DNA of 64,000 nt from Streptomyces sp. NBC_01262 (lineage in GTDB: Bacteria > Actinomycetota > Actinomycetes > Streptomycetales > Streptomycetaceae). Position 1 is the stretch's first letter. Each line of letters starts with the position of its first letter. Made by a program: the position numbers and the translations under genes. Positions 1 through 7,400 of the stretch are shown in pieces. The notes beneath the pieces were generated by a model, which was given only the letters and a program-made list of their open reading frames with translations, was not told the origin of the DNA and did no database searches. The stretch is taken from the NCBI RefSeq assembly GCF_036226365.1, contig NZ_CP108462.1, positions 8,724,001 through 8,788,000 of the forward strand. The letters run 5' to 3'.

Positions 1-1622
1 TGCCGATCACCCTGGTCATCACCGCCCTGCTCGTGGTGCTGGTCATCTCCTACGGCCAGGTGATCGCCGTACACCCCGACGGCGGCGGCGCCTACGCGGT
101 GGCCAAGAAGGACCTCGGGCCACGCAGCAGCCTGCTCGCGGCGGCGAGCCTGGTCGTCGACTACGTCCTGACCGTCGCCGTCAGCCTGGCCGCCGGCGCG
201 GCCGCCCTCGCCTCGGCCTTCCCGGCCCTCGGGTCGCATCTGCTTGCCGTCTGTCTGGGCGGGCTCGCGCTGCTCACCGCAGTGAACCTGCGGGGCATCA
301 CCGAGAGCGCCCGGGTGCTCATGCTCCCGACCGTGCTGTTTATCGTCAGCATCCTCGGGATCATCGTGATCGGGCTGCTGCGCGCCCACCCCGCGGCCGT
401 CGTCGGCACCGCCCAACCCGTGCACGCCACCGAGGCGCTGGGCGTCCTGCTGATACTCAAGGCGTTCTCGGCGGGCTGCTCCGCCCTCACCGGCGTCGAG
501 GCCATCGCCAACGGCGTGCCGACCTTCCGCGAACCGCGCGTCAAGCGGGCCCAGCGCACCGAGCTGATGCTGGGCGCACTGCTCGGCCTGATGCTGGTCG
601 GCCTCGCGGTCCTGATCCGCCGAGACCATGTCGCCCCGCGCGGCGGCGTCACCGTCCTGGCCCAGCTCACCGCCGGATCGTACGGAACCGGCTGGGCCTT
701 CTACGCCACCAACATCGTCGTCACCCTCGTCCTGCTCTTCGCCGCCAACACCAGCTTCGGCGGCCTCCCCGTCCTGATGAGCCTGCTGGCCCGCGACCAC
801 CGTCTGCCCCACGTGTTCGGACTGCGCGCGGAACGACCGGTGTACCGCTACGGCGTGGTCGCCCTGGCCCTGCTGTCCGCCGTGCTGCTCATCGCCGTCG
901 AGGCCGACACGCAGAAGCTGATCCCGCTGTTCGCCATCGGTGTCTTCATCGGCTTCAGCATCAGCCAGATCGGCCTCGTCCGGCACTGGGCGACCCAGCG
1001 CCCGCCCGGCTGGCTGCGCCGCGCGGTCGTCAACGGCATCGGCGCCCTGCTGACCACCCTGGCCGGCCTGATCCTGCTCACCACCAAGTTCCTCGAAGGC
1101 GCCTGGGTGGTCGTCGTCGCCGTGCCGCTGATGATGCTGCTCTTCGCCCGCATCCAGCGCTACTACGCCGCCGTCGGCGCCGAACTCGGCCTCGGCCAGA
1201 TCCCGCCCCCGCCACAGCGCGGCACCGCCAGCCTGGTCATCGTCCCCATCGGCGAGGTCAGCAAGCTCGCCCAGCACGCCCTCACCGCCGCCCTCGCCCT
1301 CGGCGACGAGGTCGTCGCCGTCGCCGTCCACGCCGACCCCGACAAGGCCCGCATTTTGCGGGAGACCTGGGACCGCTGGAACCCCGGTGTGCGCCTGGAC
1401 ATCATCGACAGCCCGCACCGCTCCCTGGTGGAACCCGTCGTCGAGTACGTCCAGCAGGCGGCTTCCGGCGGCCGGCAGATCGCCGTCCTCATCCCCGAGG
1501 TCGAGCCCAAGCACCGCCGCTACGAGATCCTCCAGAACCAGCGCGGCATCCTCCTGGCCACCGTCCTGCGCGCCCGCACCGACGTCGCCGTCTGCATGCT
1601 GCCGTACCGGCTCAAGCTCTGA
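1..1622 (+). CDS. KimA-like APC-superfamily permease, 5' end outside window
   Basis: The reading frame is open from the first base, so the start codon lies upstream of the window. The visible protein is a polytopic membrane protein with about ten hydrophobic segments, followed by a soluble C-terminal domain of roughly 130 residues. The motif GGGAYAVAKKDLGP near the visible N-terminus is typical of APC transporters. The TKFLEGAW segment before the last helices and the alpha/beta C-terminal domain (IVPIGEVSKLAQHAL onward, USP-like) resemble the KimA/YdaO group, which imports potassium with protons; other relatives are annotated as amino-acid permeases. Substrate is therefore inferred, not seen. 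It is followed by a short intergenic region and an unrelated operon. Confidence 0.8.
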   Translation, partial: PITLVITALLVVLVISYGQVIAVHPDGGGAYAVAKKDLGPRSSLLAAASLVVDYVLTVAVSLAAGAAALASAFPALGSHLLAVCLGGLALLTAVNLRGITESARVLMLPTVLFIVSILGIIVIGLLRAHPAAVVGTAQPVHATEALGVLLILKAFSAGCSALTGVEAIANGVPTFREPRVKRAQRTELMLGALLGLMLVGLAVLIRRDHVAPRGGVTVLAQLTAGSYGTGWAFYATNIVVTLVLLFAANTSFGGLPVLMSLLARDHRLPHVFGLRAERPVYRYGVVALALLSAVLLIAVEADTQKLIPLFAIGVFIGFSISQIGLVRHWATQRPPGWLRRAVVNGIGALLTTLAGLILLTTKFLEGAWVVVVAVPLMMLLFARIQRYYAAVGAELGLGQIPPPPQRGTASLVIVPIGEVSKLAQHALTAALALGDEVVAVAVHADPDKARILRETWDRWNPGVRLDIIDSPHRSLVEPVVEYVQQAASGGRQIAVLIPEVEPKHRRYEILQNQRGILLATVLRARTDVAVCMLPYRLKL

Positions 1623-1775
1623 GGCCCCAGGTGCCGTGGTCGCCGGCCCCATGTGGCATCACCATGCGACAACTTGGCTCCGCAGCCCTGATTACCTCTG
1701 ACCTGCAATGACGAAATCGTCTGTCACCCCGTAACCCCATTCCAGCGCCACGTATTGCGCCTTCATGCTTGCCAG

Positions 1776-1805
1776 TGGCGCCATAGTGGTGCCACTATTG
1801 CGCCA
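1776..1805. promoter_or_regulatory. 30-bp near-perfect palindrome overlapping the ATG of the RHH gene
   Basis: The two halves, TGGCGCCATAGTGG and CCACTATTGCGCCA, are inverted repeats with one mismatched pair around a 2-bp centre. The last base of the palindrome is the A of the ATG at 1805. The half-site TATTGCGCC (1796-1804) is repeated in the same orientation at 1753-1761. No Shine-Dalgarno sequence is visible before the ATG, so the mRNA may be leaderless or nearly so. An operator in this position would let a bound protein block transcription of the operon; the ribbon-helix-helix product of the gene itself is the obvious candidate. This role is inferred. Confidence 0.65.
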
Positions 1806-2317
1806 TGGACCTCACGCCGTACGTCGAAACACTCCGCAGGGAACTGGCGGTGGCCGCCGAAGCCGGGGGCGAGGAAGCCCGCGAGCTCGCCGAGCGGCTG
1901 ACCGCGCCGCTGGAGTCGGCCACTCGCCTGACCCTGCTCAATGTGCTGTCCGCCGCCATGGACGAGATCACCCGTGAACTTGCCCCCGGCTCGGTCGACG
2001 TACGACTGCGTGGCCTCGACCCCGACTTCGTGGTGATGCTGCCGCAGTGCGAGGACCGGACCGAACCGCTCGACGCACCGGCGCCCGCACCGGCCCCGGT
2101 CCTCGCCGACACGGACGAGGGCGGCACCGCCCGCGTCAATCTGCGCCTGCCCGCCCACCTCAAGACCCGCGCCGAGGAGGCCGCGAGCCGCGAGGGCCTG
2201 TCGGTCAACGCGTGGCTGGTACGGGCCGTGTCGGCCGCGGTCGACGGCGGCGCGCGACCGCGTACGACGGAGAAGGCCCGCGCCATCGGACAGAACTTCA
2301 CGGGCTGGGTGCGCTAG
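1805..2317 (+). CDS. Ribbon-helix-helix (HicB/Arc-like) DNA-binding protein
   Basis: The 170-residue protein has a helical N-terminal half (about 1-75), a proline/alanine-rich linker (about 90-105) and a C-terminal RHH domain. The strand-helix-helix pattern is visible in ARVNLRLPAHLKTRAEEAAS followed by GLSVNAWLVRAVSAAV. Such proteins bind DNA as dimers and are often annotated as HicB-type antitoxins, but no HicA-like toxin is adjacent. It is first in an operon with a DUF4097 protein and a DrrAB-type exporter. The palindrome across its start codon suggests autoregulation. The ATG at 1805 was chosen because the palindrome and the coding frame end there. Confidence 0.75.
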   Translation: MDLTPYVETLRRELAVAAEAGGEEARELAERLTAPLESATRLTLLNVLSAAMDEITRELAPGSVDVRLRGLDPDFVVMLPQCEDRTEPLDAPAPAPAPVLADTDEGGTARVNLRLPAHLKTRAEEAASREGLSVNAWLVRAVSAAVDGGARPRTTEKARAIGQNFTGWVR

Positions 2318-2398
2318 CCGCGCCCCCGCCTGACTGCTTCACCCACACCGCGTCCCACCAGCGGGGACGACCCAAGGACTCATGAGGACGGGACAGCC

Positions 2399-3241
2399 AT
2401 GCCTTCTTTCGACACTCCCGAGCCGATCTCGGCCACCGCCCGCGTGGACGCCGGCTCCATCCGGTTCACCACGGGTGACCGCCTCGACACGGTCGTCGAG
2501 GTGCGGCCGCGCGATCCGAAGCGGGACAAGGACGTGCGGGCCGCCGAGCAGACCGAGGTCACGTACGCCAGCGGCGTCCTGACCGTCAGGACGAAGCAGC
2601 GCCACCTCGTCGGGCCCAGCGGCGCCGTCGACGTGACGGTCGACCTGCCCACGGGCTCGCGCGTCGACATGACCGGCTCCTGGCTCCAGGTGCTCGGCGA
2701 GGGCCGGCTCGGCGAGGTCCGGGTGAAGACCTCCTCCGGTGACGTACGCCTCGACACGACCGGGCCGCTCCAGCTGACCGCCTCACACGGCTCGATCACC
2801 GTCGACCGGATCGAGGGCATGGCCGAGATCACCACCAGCTCCGGCAGCCTGCGCGTCGGGACCGTCGACGGTCCCGCCGTCCTGAAGAACTCGCACGGCG
2901 CCACGACCGTCGGCACCGCGACCGGAGACCTGCGGGTGAGCGGCTCCAACGGCGACATCAGCATCGCCCGCGCCGAGAGCTCGGTCACCGCCACCACCGC
3001 CCACGGCACCCTGCGCGTCGCCGAAGTCGCCTGCGGCACCATCCAGTTGGAGACCTCCTACGGCGCCATCGAGGTCGGCATCCGCGAGGGCACCGCCGCC
3101 TGGCTCGATGTCAGCTCCGAGCGTGGGCAGGTGCGCAACACACTCGCCGACTCAGAACCCCCGGAGACGACCGAGGACACCGTCGCGATCCGTGCCCGGA
3201 CCCGCTGGGGCAACATCGACGTCCGCCGCGCCCGCGCCTGA
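2399..3241 (+). CDS. DUF4097-family beta-strand repeat protein
   Basis: The 280-residue protein is built of repeated short beta strands such as SSGDVRLDT, SHGSITVD, SSGSLRVGT, SHGATTVGT and SNGDISI. This gives a beta-helix or beta-solenoid pattern characteristic of DUF4097 (the adhesin-like YvlB family). There is no signal peptide or membrane segment, so it is probably cytoplasmic. In many streptomycetes it sits, as here, between an RHH regulator and a daunorubicin-type ABC exporter, suggesting a role linked to that exporter. Its biochemical function is unknown. The ATG at 2399 is preceded by a weak GGACAG-type ribosome binding site. Confidence 0.8.
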   Translation: MPSFDTPEPISATARVDAGSIRFTTGDRLDTVVEVRPRDPKRDKDVRAAEQTEVTYASGVLTVRTKQRHLVGPSGAVDVTVDLPTGSRVDMTGSWLQVLGEGRLGEVRVKTSSGDVRLDTTGPLQLTASHGSITVDRIEGMAEITTSSGSLRVGTVDGPAVLKNSHGATTVGTATGDLRVSGSNGDISIARAESSVTATTAHGTLRVAEVACGTIQLETSYGAIEVGIREGTAAWLDVSSERGQVRNTLADSEPPETTEDTVAIRARTRWGNIDVRRARA

Positions 3242-3286
3242 GAGTCCAGCCTTCACTCCATTCCAGTCTTTGATCGGGAGGGTCCC

Positions 3287-4288
3287 ATGCCTTCATCTGT
3301 CATGCCCATGTCCAGGCGCGCCAACGGCCAGGAGCCGCCCGCCGCCGTCTCCGCGGTCGGCCTGCGCAAGTCCTACGACGGCAAGCTCGTCCTCGACGGG
3401 GTGGACCTGCGCATCCCGGCCGGCACCGTCTTCGCGCTGCTGGGCCCGAACGGCGCGGGCAAGACCACCGCCGTCAAGATCCTCTCCACCCTCATCAGCG
3501 CCGACGCCGGCGATCTGCGGGTCGGTGGTCACGACCTGGCCGTCGACCCGCAGGCCGTGCGGGCGGCGATCGGCGTCACCGGGCAGTTCTCCGCCGTGGA
3601 CGGGCTGATCACCGGCGAGGAGAACATGCTCCTCATGGCGGACCTGCACCACCTCTCCCGCAGCGAGGGACGCCGCACCGCCGCCGAACTGCTTGAGCGC
3701 TTCGACCTGGTGGAGGCCGCGAAGAAGCCCGTCTCCACCTACTCCGGCGGCATGAAGCGCCGCCTCGACCTGGCCATGACGCTGGTCGGCAGTCCGCGGA
3801 TCATCTTCCTCGACGAGCCGACCACCGGCCTGGACCCGCGCAGCCGCCACAACATGTGGCAGATCATCCGCGAGCTGGTCTCCGGCGGCGTCACCGTCTT
3901 CCTCACCACCCAGTACCTGGACGAGGCCGACGAACTCGCCGACCGCATCGCGGTGCTCAACGACGGCAGGATCGCCGCCCAGGGCACCGCTGACGAGCTG
4001 AAGCGGCTGATCCCGGGCGGGCACGTCCGGCTTCGCTTCGCCGACCCGGCCGCGTACCAGTCCGCCGCCGTCGCCCTGCGCGAGGTCACCCGCGACGACG
4101 AGGCGCTGTCCCTGCAGATCCCCAGCGACGGCACCCAGCGCGAACTGCGCTCCATCCTCGACTGGCTCGACGCCACCGGCATCGAGGCGGACGAGCTGAC
4201 CGTGCACACCCCCGACCTCGACGACGTGTTCTTCGCCCTGACCGGCGGCACCGACATCCCCAACCAGCCCAAGGAGAATGTCCGATGA
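3287..4288 (+). CDS. DrrA-type ABC exporter ATP-binding protein
   Basis: The 333-residue protein is a soluble nucleotide-binding subunit of a daunorubicin-resistance-like ABC exporter. It shows Walker A (GPNGAGKTT), the ABC signature (YSGGMKRRL), Walker B (IIFLDEPTTGLD), and the DrrA-type C-terminal regulatory domain ending in DLDDVFFALTG. A GGGAGGG ribosome binding site precedes the ATG at 3287. The stop codon overlaps the start of the permease gene by 4 bp (ATGA), so the two are translationally coupled. It would energise export of a hydrophobic compound; the actual substrate cannot be read from sequence. Confidence 0.92.
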   Translation: MPSSVMPMSRRANGQEPPAAVSAVGLRKSYDGKLVLDGVDLRIPAGTVFALLGPNGAGKTTAVKILSTLISADAGDLRVGGHDLAVDPQAVRAAIGVTGQFSAVDGLITGEENMLLMADLHHLSRSEGRRTAAELLERFDLVEAAKKPVSTYSGGMKRRLDLAMTLVGSPRIIFLDEPTTGLDPRSRHNMWQIIRELVSGGVTVFLTTQYLDEADELADRIAVLNDGRIAAQGTADELKRLIPGGHVRLRFADPAAYQSAAVALREVTRDDEALSLQIPSDGTQRELRSILDWLDATGIEADELTVHTPDLDDVFFALTGGTDIPNQPKENVR

Positions 4289-5076
4289 GCGCCCTCGCCC
4301 TTGCCGTCCGCGACTCGAACACGATGCTGCGCCGCAACCTCCTGCACGCGCGGCGCTACCCGTCCATGACCCTGAACCTGCTGCTCACGCCGATCATGCT
4401 CCTGCTGCTCTTCGTCTACATCTTCGGCGACGTCATGAGTGCGGGTATCGGCGGCGGCGGAGCCGACCGCTCCGAGTACGTCGCCTACATCGTCCCGGGC
4501 ATCCTGATGATGACCATCGGCGGCGCGGTGGTCGGGACCGCGGTGTCCGTCTCCATGGACATGACCGAGGGCGTCATCGCCCGGTTCCGTACGATGGCGA
4601 TCCATCGCGGCTCGGTGATCATCGGGCACGTCGTGGGCAGCGTGCTGCAGTCGATCGTGGGCGTGGTCCTCGTGGGCGCCGTCGCCGTGGCCATCGGCTT
4701 CCGGTCCACGGACGCAACCGTCCTGGAGTGGCTGGCGGCGTTCGGGCTGCTCGCGCTGTTCTCGCTGGCTCTCACCTGGATCGCCGCCGGCATGGGCCTG
4801 ATCAGCCCGAACGCCGAGGCCGCCAGCAACAACGCCCTGCCGATGATCCTGCTGCCGCTCTTCTCCAGCGCCTTCATCCCGGTCGACACGATGCCGGGCT
4901 GGTTCCAGCCGATCGCCGAGTACCAGCCGTTCACCCCGGCCATCGAGACCCTGCGCGGCCTGCTGCTCGGCACCGAGATCGGCAACAACGGGTGGCTCGC
5001 GATCGCCTGGTGCCTGGGTCTCGCGGTGATCGGATACTTCTGGTCGACCTCGAAGTTCAACCGCGACCCGAAGTAA
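4285..5076 (+). CDS. DrrB-type ABC exporter permease
   Basis: The 263-residue integral membrane protein is an ABC-2 family permease with six predicted helices. The short cytoplasmic N-terminus carries the RNTMLRRNLLHARRYP-like lead-in usual for DrrB proteins, and there is a central YVAYIVPGILMM segment. Helices run from about residue 25 to the last one near GLAVIGYF. It overlaps the upstream ATP-binding subunit by 4 bp, so it should form a 2+2 complex with it. It ends just before a strong hairpin, making it the last gene of the RHH-DUF4097-drrAB operon. Confidence 0.9.
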   Translation: MSALALAVRDSNTMLRRNLLHARRYPSMTLNLLLTPIMLLLLFVYIFGDVMSAGIGGGGADRSEYVAYIVPGILMMTIGGAVVGTAVSVSMDMTEGVIARFRTMAIHRGSVIIGHVVGSVLQSIVGVVLVGAVAVAIGFRSTDATVLEWLAAFGLLALFSLALTWIAAGMGLISPNAEAASNNALPMILLPLFSSAFIPVDTMPGWFQPIAEYQPFTPAIETLRGLLLGTEIGNNGWLAIAWCLGLAVIGYFWSTSKFNRDPK

Positions 5077-5094
5077 CCGCGATGACAGCGCTCC

Positions 5095-5135
5095 AGGGCG
5101 GCGTACTCCGACACCGCGTCGGCGTACGCCGCCCT
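5095..5135. terminator. Bidirectional hairpin terminator between convergent genes
   Basis: AGGGCGGCGTAC (5095-5106) pairs perfectly with GTACGCCGCCCT (5124-5135), and an inner CCGAC/GTCGG pair (5108-5112/5118-5122) extends the stem. The hairpin lies between the convergent stop codons of the exporter permease and the FHA gene. It has no T tract, which is normal in streptomycetes. Termination is inferred from structure and position. Confidence 0.75.
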
Positions 5136-5143
5136 GTCGGCGT

Positions 5144-5782
5144 TCAGTCCCGGCGGATCGTGATCGTCGTCCAGATCCCGACGTGTACGCGGTCACCGTC
5201 CTTCAACGGCACTGGCAGGTAAGGCTCAAGGGGGTCTTCCGCACCGTTCACCGTGGTGCCGTTGGTGGACTCCTTGTCGATGAGGGACCAGGTGGAGTCG
5301 GACTGTTGGACGAGGATGGCGTGTTCGTGGGAGACGCCGGGGTCCTCCGGGATACTGCCGAGATCGATGTCAGGGGTTTCGCCGGTGGAGTGTTGGCGAC
5401 GGCCGATGGTGATCAGGACGCTGGTGAGGGGAATGTGGCGCTCGGGGGCGTGGGCGGGGAATGAGAATCCCTGGCCCTCGGGGCCGCTGCGGGCCCTCAT
5501 CGCGGTGAAGTAGTCGCGGTCGGCGCGGACGGTGGCGGTCCAGGTCAGCGGGGCGTCGGGAGCTCCAGCAGACGGCGGTGACTGGGGCACGAAGGCTGCG
5601 CCGACGGGAGCCGCGAAGTCGTGGCGGCACTCCTCGCAGAACTGGGCGAGGCCCTCGCGGGGCGTGCCGCAGTTGGGGCAGGGCTCGGCGGGGGAGGTGG
5701 CCGGTGCGGGGGACATGCGGTGGCCGCACACCTCGCACCAGTCGTCGGTTTCGGACTGGTGACCGCTCGGACAAGTCGGCAT
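5144..5782 (-). CDS. FHA-domain protein with N-terminal zinc ribbons
   Basis: The 212-residue protein begins with two paired-cysteine ribbons (CPSGH...CEVCGH and CPNCG...CEECRH, residues 1-55). After a linker it has a C-terminal FHA domain (about 120-205) with the phosphothreonine-binding signatures SHEHA and STNGT. FHA domains bind phosphothreonine peptides, so this is a likely reader of phosphorylation by the PknG-type kinase encoded three genes upstream. It is the last gene of the minus-strand cluster, 41 bp after the VWA gene. Confidence 0.88.
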   Translation of the reverse strand: MPTCPSGHQSETDDWCEVCGHRMSPAPATSPAEPCPNCGTPREGLAQFCEECRHDFAAPVGAAFVPQSPPSAGAPDAPLTWTATVRADRDYFTAMRARSGPEGQGFSFPAHAPERHIPLTSVLITIGRRQHSTGETPDIDLGSIPEDPGVSHEHAILVQQSDSTWSLIDKESTNGTTVNGAEDPLEPYLPVPLKDGDRVHVGIWTTITIRRD

Positions 5783-5823
5783 GTCGCTCTTTCTCTCTCC
5801 GCCTCTCTTAAGCGTGGCGTGCG

Positions 5824-7149
5824 CTATTTCCTGACACGTACGGTCTTCGTCGAGCGTGTTTCCAGGGTCATCTCGTCCGCGTTGGCCACTCTGGCCCTGA
5901 GCCGCACAGTGCCGGACGCGGCGTCGACGACGTCGACCACCTTGGCGAGCAGCTTCGCAGTGTCGTCGTTGCCGGAGGCGCTGGCGAGCTGGACGGCGCG
6001 GCCCAGCTTGGTGGTCGCGGAGTCGAAGTCGCCCTGTTTGCGGGCTTCCAGGCCCTCCTGGATGGCCTGGGCGAGTTCGGCCTGCCCGGTGTAGTGGGCG
6101 ACTTGGGGGTTGATGTGGGTGGAGGCGGCCATGTCGTCGGTCCAGAAGGCACGTACGAGGCCTTGGGAGACCGCCTGCGTCGTGCCGTCCGGCTGGGGGA
6201 GTACGAGGGAGACCCGGGCGGCCAGCATTTCCTGGCCGACTTCGGTGGCGGGGATCCGGATGCAGACGTGGTAATCACGTGCCTCGTCGCCCCAGGAGCC
6301 GGTGGGGTGGTCAAAGGCACGGGGGCCGGCTTCGGTGCGGCGCAGCGTCAGGTCCTCGACCGTGGGGGCCACCTGCCTGACCCACTTGATCTCGCAGCCC
6401 TGTGGGGTCCAGACGCGCAGCGCCACATCGGCGACGCCCTTGCCCATCGCGTTCTCCATCATCTGCCGGAAGTCGTCGGCCAGACCGGAGGGGTCGGCGA
6501 CGATGTCCACGGAGCCGAGCAGCGCCGAGGCGATCCCGGTGAGCTCCTTGACCTCCCAGTCGGTGCCGACGCCTCGGGCGTCACAGGTGAAGCGTCCGGC
6601 GCAGGCGTCGAGCATGGCCCACAGTGCCCCGGGCTCCTCGTGCTCATTGCGGCCGTCGGTGAGCAGGATGCCGTGGCGTATCGGGACATCGGCCGTGGCG
6701 AACAGCTCGTCCGCGAGCCACAGCCAGGTGCCGATCGCGGTGCCGCCGTCCGCGCTGAGCGTGCGCAGGGCCTGCTTGGCCTGGTGGCGGGTGGTGGAGT
6801 CGGCCACGGTCAGCCGGCCGTCGGCGGGGTAGACCTCGCGGGCTGTGTGGGTGCCGGCGATCACGGCGAAGGCCACACCGTCGCGGATGGTGTCGATCGC
6901 GGCGGCGGTCGCTTGTCGAGCGTTGTGCATCTTGGTCGGCGGGTCGTCCATCGAGCCGGAGCAGTCGACCATGATGACCACGGCCGCGCCCGGACCTTGG
7001 GTCACCAACGGCAGGCCGCCGCTGGTACCGCCGCCGGTCGCGGTCACGGTGACGATCGCGTTGACTTCGCGGGCGCCCTCGGGAAGGTACTCGTTCTGGT
7101 AGATGTCGACGGCGAATTGCGGCGCGGTCGACTTCGAGAAGACAGCCAT
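5824..7149 (-). CDS. VWA-domain protein of the PknG cluster
   Basis: The 441-residue protein has a von Willebrand factor A domain (about residues 40-230) with an intact metal-binding MIDAS motif, VDCSGSMDD, and later LLTDGRNEHE. A C-terminal helical region (about 355-441) contains one TPR-like stretch. No signal peptide is visible. VWA proteins mediate metal-dependent protein-protein contacts. In actinomycetes such a gene commonly sits with PknG, a PP2C phosphatase and an FHA protein, so it is probably a scaffold in that pathway. An adjacent GGAGC-like site precedes the ATG at 7149. Confidence 0.87.
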   Translation of the reverse strand: MAVFSKSTAPQFAVDIYQNEYLPEGAREVNAIVTVTATGGGTSGGLPLVTQGPGAAVVIMVDCSGSMDDPPTKMHNARQATAAAIDTIRDGVAFAVIAGTHTAREVYPADGRLTVADSTTRHQAKQALRTLSADGGTAIGTWLWLADELFATADVPIRHGILLTDGRNEHEEPGALWAMLDACAGRFTCDARGVGTDWEVKELTGIASALLGSVDIVADPSGLADDFRQMMENAMGKGVADVALRVWTPQGCEIKWVRQVAPTVEDLTLRRTEAGPRAFDHPTGSWGDEARDYHVCIRIPATEVGQEMLAARVSLVLPQPDGTTQAVSQGLVRAFWTDDMAASTHINPQVAHYTGQAELAQAIQEGLEARKQGDFDSATTKLGRAVQLASASGNDDTAKLLAKVVDVVDAASGTVRLRARVANADEMTLETRSTKTVRVRK

Positions 7150-7181
7150 CGGTTGTGCTCCTTATGCCTGCTTCGCGCAGG

Positions 7182-7397
7182 TTACGCAGGTTCGTGTTCG
7201 GCCCGTCCGGCAGGCGCCGGGAACGGCAGGATGGCGACCGTCACGCTGTCGTGGCCGCCCCCGTCGAGTGCGCGGGCGCGGCCGGGGCGGTGAGCCGGGG
7301 GCGTCAGTTCCGCGCCGCATACGCCACAGAACGTGTCGTCGGGCTCCAGAGGCTCGGCGCGGGAGGGGCAGATGGGGCAGGTGGTCGGCTGCGGCAT
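7182..7397 (-). pseudogene. Remnant of PP2C-type protein phosphatase (internal deletion)
   Basis: The 71-codon frame joins two pieces that belong at opposite ends of a longer protein. Residues 1-33 are a zinc ribbon (CPICPS...CGVCG) of the kind found at the N-terminus of phosphatases in this cluster type. Residues 44-58 (LDGGGHDSVTVAILP) match the final GGHDNVTVAVL motif of PP2C phosphatases. The roughly 230-residue catalytic core, including the metal-binding aspartates, is missing. The frame is preserved, so a short peptide could still be made, but it cannot be an active phosphatase. It starts 3 bp after the PknG stop and is followed by the VWA gene. Confidence 0.7.
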
Positions 7398-7400
7398 GTG

